Source: Amborella trichopoda
Taxonomy: Eukaryota > Streptophyta > Magnoliopsida > Amborellales > Amborellaceae
DNA: 64,000 bases
Assembly (NCBI RefSeq): GCF_000471905.2
Contig: NW_006497560.1
Location: forward strand, 274,265-338,264
Reading direction: 5' to 3'
The notes under the pieces were generated by a model. That model was not told where the DNA came from, did no database searches, and saw nothing but the letters and a program-made list of their open reading frames with translations. Of this stretch, positions 13,108 through 26,400 are shown piece by piece. The position numbers and the translations under genes are program-made. The number at the start of each line of letters is the position of its first letter. The first letter of the stretch is position 1.

Positions 13108-14361
13108 GGGAAACTTGATATAAAACTCTAATTCTTCGTATTATTTCATGATAGACCATCATTCCGTTTCTTTCAACCGGCATAAAAAAATCCTTAAAAA
13201 TTTCACCATACCCCCTCATCTCGTATCTCTCTCTATTATTGACTTTTAACTGTAAAAATTAGCTTCAACAAATCTTTTTATACCATTTCAACCCAAAAAC
13301 GTTTTTTACCATCTTTTTCTCTTTCCCCCCATTAAAAAAGTTTTTGAGTTGAAATTGTATAAAAATATTTTTTGGGGTTAATTTTTATGATCAAAATCAA
13401 TAAAAGAGAAAGATAAGAGATAAAAAAAATATGGTTAAGATACATAGACATTAGAAAAAAATGGATTCCAAGTAACACATTTTGGACCATCAATTTTCAA
13501 ATTTTCATGTATTTGCTTGATGTATGCTATTTTTGTCGTTTTACATTTTATAATTAAAGATAAAAATATATTTTAAGGTTATGACAAATTTCTAATAATA
13601 AAATCATATTTCTCGACACTATTTGAAAGTGCAATTTACTACAGCCTCGGCTCTATACAAACCGCACCTAGTAAGGAATTGTACCCTCCTTGTGCCAAAT
13701 ATAAATGGTCTATACGAACTAAATAATAAACAGTTATTTAACAGTTGAACAAGTCCCCATATGCATTTCTTCTTTTCTAAATGATTCGGGACTGTTTTTT
13801 TTCCCTTCTTTCCGATGTAATAAATAGACAAACAGGTGTTGCACTTTCACAAGCACCCATCTCTTGTTCAAAACGCGATACACTTGCATGAAAACACACG
13901 TGGGAAAATGTAAATGGCTCTATTGTATATTCTCATTACTCACTATTGAAATAAGATACATCATGTTATGCTCCAAAAGGAGGCCTCATACAAAAAATGA
14001 AAATTCAAAAGTTACAAGTGCCCTCTTGAGTCATGCAAAATGACTCCCAAGACTAAAATTGTAGCTCCAAACACAGAGCTGTAGCCTAGGCAAAGGGCAC
14101 ATTCCAAGGACTTCCTCTCGTGAGCTCTTTTTCTTTTTTTTGGTTTCTTCTTTTTTCTTTTTCTTCCTTCTCTCTGCAAACAAAGGAAAAAGGCCGTGAC
14201 AAGCGTGCTGCACAACAAATCGGATCATTATATGTAAACATTAGCTGGATTCAAAGAGTCTTACATTTACATCCTATATGTACAGCCACACAAACCAATG
14301 CGGCGATGAGCATGAGTTAAGTGGGTGGCAGCCCAAATCACTTGGAATTGTCCATCATGAC
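13108..14361 (-). other. region 3' of the kinase gene, includes its 3' UTR
   Basis: Sequence just below the stop codon at 14362 must include the transcript's 3' UTR. The T/C-rich run at 14120-14180 is A/G-rich on the sense strand. I see no other gene. Confidence 0.45.
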
Positions 14362-14445
14362 TCACGGATTTGGATCATTTGAGGCATCATCCTTCCAACT
14401 CTTTGTAAGCAGATCAAAATTGATTGAGGCAAGTTGAGACAAATT
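14362..14445 (-). CDS. IREH1: IREH1 last coding exon
   Basis: The exon is 84 nt including the stop codon TGA, acceptor CCAG. It reads [18 protein letters not shown] then DDASNDPNP, matching the family's C-terminal end. The 3' UTR must run below 14362; I could not place its polyadenylation site. Confidence 0.93.
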   Translation of the reverse strand, partial: NLSQLASINFDLLTKSWKDDASNDPNP

Positions 14446-17400
14446 CTGGTTATCAAATGGCAGAGAAAAACAATAGATTTCGTAAATTCACAAAGATACT
14501 ATGACAAAATGTTGCTTTTAACATTCCCATGAAAAGGATACAGACAACAATGGACTTCCAAGAGCAAACAAAACTACAAAAACCAAGTGAATACAACCAG
14601 AAAAACTAGAACCCAACTTGTCTTTGTTTTTGGGTAAGGCAGTGGGGGCAAAGGCCCCCTACCCAACCCAACTTGTCTTTAGTCTTCACATTGGACATAA
14701 CAGTATCCCTCCAATGTGCCCATGGAAAAGTGAGCAAACTTCACACAACCCAGAATTCAATTCACAACAAGGTTGTTTACTGTATTTTGCAGGGCCTAGG
14801 ATTACAACATTCTTCAGGAAAACTAATCTAGATTAGATAGTGCAGACCAAAAGGGATTCAACACAAGAAGGCCTCATTCTACTATTTTGAATGAATTAGG
14901 AGTAATTTCGGTATCCAAATCATAACAATTATGCCTTAAATGAGTCCACATAATTCATAGATGGTTTTGGTAGAATTGACCAAGGAGCAAACTAACATAA
15001 CTTCGATTGCGTATTTTCAAAAACTTGATTAAGGCTTCTTCTATCATTCTGAGATTGAATAGATGTAGTGTTCAGTTTTGAAACATTGAGGCGGCCCCCA
15101 CGAAAAAGCTGGATTCTAATTGTCTTTTAAGTGATATGTGTATATAATGAGATGGAGGGAATAAAGCTAAAACATTACCTTAAAGGAGAAATTACTAAAG
15201 GAGTATTTAACTGAGGAGGAGGAGTCAAACTCAGCAAGCCCTCCACATTCATCACCCTAAAGTAGAATAAAACATGTATTAAGATTAAATCCTGCAACAT
15301 CAAAAACAAATAGAAGTATACTATAATAGGAAGGATTATTTTTTCATTAAGTTAGAACTACAGGAAAACAATAGCCCTCACAGTCATCACCATCCATTGA
15401 AAAGATGGACAGAGAACAATATATTACCTCAATAGCCCAGTTCTCCATCACCGTTCTTCATTTTAATAAATGACGATGACCATAAGGACTACCACGTATC
15501 ATAATCTTATGAATATAGAATACTTTCCCAGAGTGAAATATGAGGAGCTGGAGACAGTCCGGCCATGTATCTACCTGTTCATCCTGACGATTGCTTAAGG
15601 AGCTACTAGAACCACTAATGCTGCCACAGTCACTGGTATCCTCAAATTCATCGGCTGCGCAGACACGTTCGTCAGATGAATTCCAGTTGTAACGGCTAGT
15701 GAAGTAGCTGGTATCAAGCGCACTATCTGAAGTTGGAACAAATGCTGCCTGCAAAATTTTAGAAGACATCAGTTTTTAGACGATGCTCCTCAACCAAACT
15801 AAAATTTAAATTAACGAGCTCATAAACATGTGCATATGTAAATTGAAGATTTTGGAGGATACCTTCTGCCTAGCAAGTGTATCCCAGTTTATATCTTTGA
15901 AAAATGGATGCTGCTTAACCTGCAGCACAATAAATTATTTACCAAGTACTTATTCATCATAATTTAATTATTCAATATATAGATGACGATCTAGTTCAGA
16001 TGTCGGAAATTAACACAGGACATGCCATAAGAACATTACAACAGATGTATAAGAAATTCATTGAGCACATCATTTATTGTACTTGCCTCTGCTGCCCCGT
16101 TGGCACCAAGTCTCTGATGAGGATCCTCTGTCAACAATCTGAATTTGCCAATTAATTTATATATTAAAAACAATATATTAAAAACTACAAATCAAGTCAT
16201 TATAAAAAGACTATAGATATATAATAAAATGGAAAAAAAAAACTACCACCAGAGATATCCCAAAAGGACCTAAAATTATGACCATAAAAGAAAGCATAGA
16301 TAAAACATCAACATGCATGGAGACCAGTCAACACTCCAAAGACTACATGAATTTTGGAGCTTCCCCAATAGTAAGAAATGGCCCTCAATTCGAACCCAAC
16401 ACATTTATTTCAGTTATTTTCAGTTTGTTATTTTTATGGTACTTATATTCATTGAAGGTATATTTGTCCTTTATAAACTCTAAACAAACATTAAAAATTA
16501 AGATATTAGTGGGGAATGGGGTGACAAAATCTCATGCCTCCTCTATTGTCTTTCAACTTCTCTCTCTTCTCTCTCTCTCTCTTTTTTTTCCTTCTCTCTA
16601 GTTTTGACACTTTTTATTGTTTATGGTATTGGTCACGGCACTGTTCATGATAATGTTCAAAGTACTGAGTACTTTCACAGTATTGAGTACTGTTCACATG
16701 GTATCAGAGCGTTAATCTGCTTATTATCTTCTTCTCTCTTCCTTAAAGAAGTAGTTAGTACTGATTTCGTCAAGAAATATTCCTTTCTAAGTGGCCTCTG
16801 TGTACTGTGCATGTTCGTGCATTGAAAAGTTCCTCTCTTGGATGTGAAAAGCCAAGAGGAACAAATGTGAAATGCTGCAATGTGTGTTGCAGAATTTGTG
16901 AATGACTTGTTTTGGGGTTTCATCATGTGTAATAGTTGAAAGAGCTTTGTGCATCGGCTTTCAAACAGATAAGTGTTCGCCCTATAGTTGATTGAGAAGT
17001 TATTGTGTGTGCTATCTGCTGTTTTGTGCCTGTGGATCATTGGGTTTATGAATTTCCAGCAAGCATTTAAGGTGTTTTTAGTGTGTGACCTGACATATAC
17101 TTCCATACCTTCGCTTATTTGAGATTGTTTTGCTATTATGGCTGAGGAAACAATACCTTGAATTTCTAGTGTCGGTGATATAATAGGAACACCAGCAATT
17201 TCCGAAAGATTAAATGTGTCCAATTACCTGTTATGGGCCCAATCCATAAAGATTTTTCTGGGCACAAGGGGTAAGATGAAATTTTTAACTAAAGATGGCC
17301 TAAAGGAGGCAAAAAGTGGGTATGATGAGTGGGTTAACTACTAGATTATGACATGGTTACAGAATAGTACAGAACCCCATGTGAGAGCTGATTTCATGTT

Positions 17401-20400
17401 CTATGATCTGCAAAGGAAGTGCGGGAAGCTGTAAAGGAAATGTACAACTTTACATATTTGATGAAAATATTTCTCATATTTATCAACTTTATGAGGATAT
17501 GTTCTTTACAGCAAGGAGATAAAAGGGTTAGTTATTATTATAGTTCTCTTCGAGGTATGTGGGAAAAGTTGAATATTTATCAACCCCAAACCCATGATAT
17601 GGAACTTCTTAAAAAGCAAAGAGAGGAATTTAGAGTTGCAAAGCTCCTATCTGACCTTAATTTCTGAGTATCATGCTGTTCGGTGGCAAATCTTAGCTAT
17701 TAGTGAACTTCCCTCTCTCAATAATGAATATTCTTGCCTCCAACGGGTTATTCATGGTGATAAATCCTAAAACCTCTTTTCCTTCTAGAATTAATAAACA
17801 AGAGTCGGTGTCTTTTGCAGTTGTTCATTCAGACATTAGGGGTCCTTCTAGAGTTCAGAGTCCATGGTTATAGATATTTTTAAATTTTTTTTTATGATTT
17901 TTCTCGAATTACATGATTATATTTAATGAAAGACTAACCTAAGGCCTCGTTATATTTTTCGATTATTTCATAAAGAAATTCAAACTCAGTTTGGAAGGAA
18001 TATTTGTGTTTTGCATTCAAATAATGCTAAAGAACATTTGTCGCAAGATTTCTGGAATTATTTAGCCACACATGGCATTTTGCATCACACATAATGTGCG
18101 CATACACCCCAACAGAATGGGGTAGCATAGAAAAACATTGTCATATAATAGAGGTAACTCATTTTCTATTGTTAACTATGCGTATGCCCAAAATATTTTG
18201 GGAAGATGCTGATTTGACAGCTTGTTCTTTGATACACTGTATGCCGATGGAAAATCACCGCATTCTTTATTTTTTTCCCAGTCGACCTTATTTATTATTG
18301 CCCCCAGAGTTTTTGGTTGTGCTGGCTTTGTTCAGGTCTTAGGTCATGGAACAGACAAATTGGATCCCTAAGATATTAAGTGTGCATTTTTAGGATATTC
18401 TCGTCCCCAAAAAGGTTATCAGTGTTATCATCCTGGTTTGAAAAAGAATTTTGTGTGTGCTGATGTTTAACTTTTTTGAAAATATTACATACTCTGATAA
18501 GGGTAAATACTAAAAATAAGTTCAAGACAGCCCACATAAGGAGTGAATTCACAACCCATTACTTCCTCTGCTCATGTTCCCTTTCCTATTCTTTTCTATT
18601 GATAATTCATTATCTCAAATGTCTCTTTCTGTAGAGCATGTCTCTCGTCCTATTACTAGTGTTCCACTAGAGCAACCTCTCAAAGAGTATATGAGAAGGA
18701 AATTAAAAGAAGAGCCATCACCACCAACACAAGCAGCCAACCAATCTTCATTTTTGTCTGTAGATCCTCATCATGTTCTTGAACTTACTCCTGAAGTTGA
18801 AAGTATTGATCTTCCAATAGCATTTCACAAAAGCCAGTGATCCTATACAAAAAATCCTTTACATAAGAAAATCTCTCATGTTATAAGAATCCTGCTTTAG
18901 CACTTTCTTTTCCATACCTAAATCCTATCAGGAAACTGTTTTGCATGTTGGATGGAAGAAAGCTATGGATGAGGAAATGAGTGCGCTTGAGTCAAATGGT
19001 ACTTGAGAGCTCAGTGATTTGCTAGAAGGAAAGAGACCAGTTGGATGTCGATGAGTATATACCATTAGGAAACAACCAGATGGAACTGTTGAGAGATTAA
19101 ACGCTAGACTGGTGGCCAGTGTTCCACAAAACGATCGGCGGCACTCAGGCAGCTGAGGGAGTCCAAACCGCCTAGCTCCTAGGCAGGTGCCCAGAACCTA
19201 GGCGGCCCAGTAGAATAAAAAGTTGTTTTAAGGTTAGATTGTGTGTAAAAAGTTCAAAATTACATATTGAGACATATTTTAGTCCATAGTTCTATGCATT
19301 TCAAATTGAGACATACTAAAAAATACATAGTGAGACATATTTTAATCCATTCCAAGAAAGCAACTTAGCAAGACATCAATTTATCATCAAGAAAATGAAA
19401 GAAAATAAGAAATAACACATAAGAGTTAGGGGGAACATCGAATGTCTATAACCCACAGGTTCACATACACTCCTCCATACTCCTTAAGTCCCTAGGGTCA
19501 AGGGGGAAAAACCAATCCATAGGCCCTCTAACCCAAGGTCTCGTAAGCCTCCCACTCTCAAAACCAAGTATAACTCCCTTTGCCTTCCCCTTAGTATGGG
19601 ATACAAGCCGTTCCACCTCTTCACACCACTCCAGATCACTATCATCATCATCAAAATTGACACGAACCCCAGACCTCAACTCTGCTATGAATGCCCTTCT
19701 CTCCTCGTTTTTCTTTTCTACAATACTCATATAATTTTTTATCTCCTCTCTAATAGCATCAAGAAATTTTTTAAATGGGGCAACGTTCCCCCTGATACTA
19801 GCAAGATATTTCTTAAACCGGTTTATGCCTCCATTTGATCTTTTTTACAATAATTGTATCATAGCGATTTCTATCCAAAGGCTTCGGGTTATAGCCATAA
19901 TTCCAACCCGGATCACCACTTCTATTAGATCTCGAAGAAGATATCTCAAAATAATACAAGCAATCCAAAAAGTAAATTTTTTTTACTAACTTTGATTGCT
20001 TGATCTCCAAGCTTCCACCTTTGAGATGTTTTCCAATTTATAAAACCTCCAAAACTAAATCTAATCTCAATAGGTGATGTTTAGGTCGATTTCTCGTAAC
20101 TTTGAGAAATCCTTCGAGCCTATAGAAATCACAAAAATCTAGTTTTTTGAGGTTAATGGGGTTTAGGTTTGAGATGGATCTACCCAACAGTTTTCCCCTG
20201 TTATTTTTATAAAACAACCCAAAAATGCCCCTCAAAGAGGGGCATTTCGCCCCTAGGTGTTGGGCGTTCCCCAAGGCGGGTGCCCAAGCACCTATACGGC
20301 TGCTTAGGGGCAGGTTGCCTATTTTTACTGCCTAGGCCTGGGCGAGGCGCCCAGGCCATCTAGACCGCCTAGGCGCTGGGCTGTTTGCCTTTTGGAACAA

Positions 20401-23400
20401 TGCTGGTGTCAAACAAATACACACACATTTTGTTGAGACATTTGCGCTTGTGGTCGAACTTAATTCAGTTAGGGTACTTATACATGTGGCAACAAATAAG
20501 GGATGGTTATTATGGAAACTTGATGTCAAGAATGCCTTCTTCCATGGCATTAACAAGAAGTCTATAGCGCGCAACCACCGGACTTGTTGCTTTAGGGGAG
20601 TCGGACAAGAAAGCAATTTATGGCCTAAAGTTGTCACCACGAGCATGGTTTGAAACTTGTTATGACATATGGGTTTTGACGGAGCCGTGTGCATCATTCA
20701 GTATATATTCGAAAACAAGCCACTGGAACTATTATCTTGGTTGTTATTATTATTATTTTTTGGAAACTTTTGACTTTATTTTCTTGGTTGTTTATGTTGA
20801 CGATTTTATTATCACGGGCAGTGATCAAGAAGGAATTCAGAAGTTGAAGAATTATTTGCAAGAGTAAGTTCAGAAAAATGACTTGGGACGCCCATGCAAA
20901 GATCTTAGGCCGCATGCCTAGGCTTGGGCGCCTCATTCTAGGGGTGCGCCCTGGCGGGCTCCCAAGGTTGTGGGCCTTCTTTTAAGTCTTAATGATGCCC
21001 AAATGGAAAAAAGGGATAATTTTGACCCCCAAAAAAGTTTAAATAGATTTAAGGGGGTTATTTTTAAACCCACAATGTTAAAAGAACACTTCCATAAGCC
21101 TTAAATCTCTTAGTTATACCTATTTTTGATAATCAAATGTAGTTTTTGTGGTTTTAGGAAGCATCCTAAACTTTTCGTTTCTCATTGGATTGCTTTAAGG
21201 GTGCTGAGGAGATTAGTATCTTGATTGAGGTCACAAACATCAAAGAACAAAGATTGGGCAAAAAATATCAGTTTATAATCTTTATTTGAGTTTCATTTTA
21301 TGGATTTGAGATGTCCTCTACGGGATCTTCTAGGCATGGGGATATAGGATAGAAGTAGTGTTAACCCGAATAAGAGTGATTAAAATAAAATTATGTGCAA
21401 TTTTGTTCGACATATTTGTAATGTTTGCATAAATAGATCAAAGAAATATCTTGCTGGTATTAGAGGTGATGCTGTCCCGTGTAAGAAGATTTCAGAGCTT
21501 ATAAAAAAAGAGATTTCTGAGTACATTAAAGTCAAAAAAAACAAAAGAATAACAAAAGAAAAGAATATAGCAGATTTCAGGGCAGGGGCCCATGTTTTTT
21601 ATGATGATGTCAACACTGATTTCGATGAGGAAGGGGAAGACGAGGTAGGCGAGGTAGTGGTTACTCAGAGCTCTAAGAGTAAGAAGGATTTTGGGTCTAA
21701 GAGGCTTCGTATGAAAAGGCCTATTGATAGAGTTTTTACACCTAGCCCCGAGAAAGGGAATGGAAAGAGGGAAAAGCAATTGACAAATGAAAATATATTT
21801 AAGGAAAATAAAGGCTAGGTAGTTCAGTATATTGCTCGATGGTTTTACCTTGGGGGCATTTCTTTTAATAGCATTCACTTGAATAGCTTACATACAATGT
21901 TGGAAGCAATTGAGCAATTTGGGCTAGGATTAAAAGGCGAGCCACAATTGAAAATAGAAGTTGAACACATTAGGGAATATCTCAAGACCCATAAGGATGA
22001 GTGGGCTCAATTTGGGGTTTCCATAATGATTGATTTATGGAGTACTAGGAGGGATACCATGAATTTGTTGGTAAATTGTATCTCAGGCACAATTCTTTTG
22101 CGATCCATTGATGCTTTTGATGATGTTCATGATGCCCATTATGTATTTTTTTTATTGTTAAGGACATTGAGGAGTTTGGGGAGGAACATGTTATTCAAGT
22201 AGTCGCAAATAATGCTGCTCCTAATTTAGCTACAGGTCATCTGTGTTGGGGTTATGCGGCAATTTAAAAGCCTTATGAGAGCATGTATTGAAATTATTTA
22301 TAGTGAACTATTAGCTCCAGTGGAAGTGCGGTCCAGATTGGATTGTGATGCATTACTAATGCCGAGACTCACATGAGCTGACTAGCTATGGCTCAGGATG
22401 ATGTCTAAAACCCATAGCTCTAGGATTTGTTGACAATTAATAAGGGTTTCGATGTGAGGTTATCCCTTGATGAGGTTGGAGTTGTGCCCAAGGACTGGGT
22501 GTGACCCTTGTGCGATGGTTGAGATGACAAGCGCCAAGATCCTCATCATTACCATCACACGAAATGTACACTAGATAACTGTCCAGTAAGCAACCCTCTG
22601 GATGAGGGTGTATGTTGTGTACATGTGCTGAATGGGATGACTTTCTGCAATACTGGTCTGTGTTGGAATGACCCATGTGGTATCGTGCGAGGCCTAGACT
22701 TGTCCACAAGGAGGGCCTTGTACTCCATGCACTAAAATCGTGTCTCCTTCATTTATTGACTGACTTTAATAGTCCAAATCATGAACCCTCTAGATATTTC
22801 ATTTTATTAAAAATATTTTTAAAAAAGGAAAAATCAATTTTTTGGATTATTTTAATCATGGAGTAAAATAAACTATTTCATGAATGTATAAAAATCCCTT
22901 AACTATTCTAAAATATAATTTATCGTGTGGAGACCCATTGGGACTTTGGGCCCACCACATATGAGCCAATTTTTAGGGTGTGGTGCCCACATGGCCCTCA
23001 ATGTGTGGGACGCCCCACTCCCTTCGCTTTCCTATTTGGGTGTGGCTTGTAATGAAAGCCATCCACTTGTTTAAATTAAAAGAAAGTGTAATAGAATGGA
23101 TTTGATTGATTTCAAACAAGCAAGTGTAGAGATTGATTGAAACTTGATTGGAAAAATCATAGTATTTTTTCTCTGCCCAATTTTTTTGATGGGAATAGAA
23201 TTGTGGAAAATGAGGGATAATGGATCCATCTCATTCTTTTTAATCATGAAGGCTTATCTAAGATAAAAGGTTGAGATCTCTTCACCCTACAAGTATCAAT
23301 GATCAAAGGCCAACATTGAGTCTCATAATGATGGCAAAACCTAGCCTGTATTCTATAAACTCCCTATGGGGGGTCTATTCTCCACACCTTGATTTGACCT

Positions 23401-26400
23401 CTCTCTATCTCTAAACCCTGACGGCAGGTACACCCCTCTCTCTCTCTTTCTTTCTTTTTCATTTAGTTAGAGTTTTAAGTTCTATAGTAGCTACAAACCC
23501 TAAGGGGGTACACCCATGCCAGAAGGGTGGCACACCCTAGCCTATGTGCAATGAGATTTGCTTCTGTGTTGAGCCTTAGTAAAAGCCCTATCCCATGTCA
23601 TGCTCTCAAGAGGTTTTGCCTAGGCTTCCAAGTTATGAGATGAGCTAAACTTGGTGTGGGGTGTGCGAAGTCCTTGGGGGTAACTTGAGGCAAGGGATGC
23701 AGTATTTTTTTATTTCATACTTTCTTGATTTCATCTAAAGTGTTATGTAATTTGCAAATTTTTGTTTTGAATGAGATTTTGTTTTGATGGCAAGCAAGTG
23801 AAAGTCCTTTGCATACTATGTGTTTTTGTTGGTTCATATATTGCATTTGGACACTTGTAAAAGATCTAGCTGCTAAAATAAAGAAAAGGAAAGAATTTGT
23901 TTTATAGGTTTATACTTGCCTGGGTCACATAGTCCTACTTTCATTGGTATCAAAGCTAGGACTTCTTGTTGCCACCTTCATTTTATTTTTCATTATCTTG
24001 ATGTAATTTGAGTTAAGAAATATGACCGCAAAGAGTTTTATGGCCGAACTCTTAAAATCAGAAAGGTTTGATAGAAGCAACTACTCGTTTTGGAAGCAGA
24101 AAGTGGGATACGTTCACTATGAGAAGAATCTCCACAATATGCTCACTCAAAACCCTCCACCTGTTCCTAGAGGGAATGCCTCTCAAGCTACTAAAGAGGA
24201 ATATGCACAGTGGGAGTCGAAAAATATGCTTGCGAAGCATATACTATGTGTTTTGAAGTATAATTCCTACACAATGGAATACCAAACTTTAGGGACAGTC
24301 ATTCACAAGAGGCTACAAAAGGAATTTGTCGATCCTTCCCTAGTCAAGAAAACCCTACAATGAAGTACAACGATCTAAAGATAGTGGAAGGAGCCAAGAT
24401 TGCCAAGCACATGCACACGTTCCGGGCCCTAGTAAGCGGGCTCGAAGCCATCAAAATGAAGCCCATTGTGCTCATGCAAGTTTTCCATCTTTGAAAACCC
24501 TCCCTAGCTCTTGGGAGGTGTTTGTATCCTCTCTTGCTGCCCAAGAGACTGCTCCTAAGAATAAGAAAAGAGGGCAGAAGGAACCAGAAAATAGAGAGCC
24601 CAAAGAAATGAGAGAGTGCTTAAAGTGCCGTAAGGTGGGACATATAGCTAGATACTATAAAGAGAGATGGAATAATGTCAACGAGAACAAGGAACACGCT
24701 TGTGTGGTGTTTGAATCTATACTAGCTGATCCCAAGGGTGCTACTTGGTGTTGTAACTCGGGTGCTACAGCCCATGTATCAAACTCCAAAGATGGATACC
24801 GCAATTTCCAACCTGTAAGCCCTAGAGAGCAATTTATATACATGGGTGGAAATCAAAAGACAAAGAGATATTGGGCTTTGGGGACTTTGTTTTGAACCTG
24901 AAAAATGGGGGAACAATAGTCCTAAAACAAGCACTTTATGCTCTTGACATGAAGAAGTGTTTGGTTTTGCTTCCAAGATTGGCTAAGGCAGGCTATGTCA
25001 CTATTTTAGTTATTGATAACGTGACGATTAAAACTCGTGGGGAAGTTGTTATGTCTAACATGCTAAAGAATGGCCTCTTTGAAATTGAAAAAAATGATCA
25101 AATTGCTTGTCTTGTCCTTTGAATGTGAGAATGATGCTTACTTGTGGCACATGAGATTAGGGCACATAAACCATAAGAGGATGGAGTGATTAAGGAGAGA
25201 TGGTCTAATAGAAAATTATAAGGGCAACATATCCAAAGTGTGTGAATCGTGTGTGCAAGGAAAATTGGCAAAGAAACCCTTCACGGAAGTTCAAAGAACC
25301 TTTGACATTTTAAAACTCATCCACATGAATATATGCGCTCCAATCAATGTTCAAAAAAGCGGACTGCCCAGCGCCTAGGCGGTCCAGAAGGCATAGGCGC
25401 ATCACCCAAGCCTTGGACGACAAACTGGGCGGCAGTCCTTGAGCGGCTGCCTAGGGCCTACACCGCACCTACGGGCGGAAATTTTTTTTTTTTAGTTGTA
25501 TTATTATTATTTTAAATATAAAGGGTTTGAAGGATGGGTTTTAAGTTTATTTCCCATTTTAGAGAGAAAGAAACTCAAGAAAACAAAATGTTGTGACTTT
25601 CTTTGGATTGAAGTGCTTCTCAAAGTTACGAAAAACGGATCCAAACATCACCGAGGTAGATTTGATTTAGTTTTGAAGTTTTATAATCCTATTAGAGGGT
25701 GTTTTTTATTATTTTAGCACCAGAAAACATCTCAGAGGTAAGAGTTTGGAGTTCGAGCAATCAAAGTAAGCGAAAAAAATGTATTTTGAGAATGCTTGTT
25801 TTATTTGGAGATGTCTTCTTCAAGATCTAGTCGAAATGTAGATCTAGATTGAAAATATGGATATAACTCGAATCCATTTGTGAAAAAGTTACGAAATGAG
25901 GAATAAACCGGTTTAAGAAGCATCTTGCCGGTATTAAGGGGGATGTTGCCCCCTTGAAAAAATGTTCTTGAAGCTATCAGAGAGGAGATTAAGCAATATA
26001 TGAGTTTTGTAAAACAAAAACAGGAACAAAATCCTTGTCATTTGAATAGATCTATTTCTACTACTTCTAGAAGAAGTGATTCAGGTTGGAAGTATGGTTA
26101 TAACCCAAAACCAAACGATAAAAATTGTATAAGGTGTAATTTTTGTGAAAAAGATACCAATGGGGGTATTAACCAATTCAAGAAACACCTTGTTGGTAAT
26201 AAAGGGAATGTTGCTTCTTGTAAAAAAGTTCCTGAAACTTTTCGGGATGAGATTAGACAACTTCTGAATTCAAAAGAACCAGAAAATGATGAAAATGAGC
26301 CTTGTTCTACGGAAATATCTTCTCTAGGTTCTTCTAGAAGTGGTGATCCGAGTTGGAAGGATGGTTATAACCCGAATCCGAATGACAAAATCGTATTAAA

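Noticed and set aside
14012-14320. Overlapping short frames around 14.0-14.3 kb
   Set aside because: They are low-complexity K/R- or F/S-rich translations of a T/C-rich run in the likely 3' UTR of the kinase gene.
15458-15574. Extension of the kinase C-terminal frame past 15575
   Set aside because: A consensus donor (CAG/GTAGAT) ends the exon there, and two downstream exons match the family's true C-terminus.
16675-17223. A 182-codon minus-strand frame in the sense direction of the kinase gene
   Set aside because: It is antisense to the 5' end of copia A, has no domain resemblance and lies in the intron.
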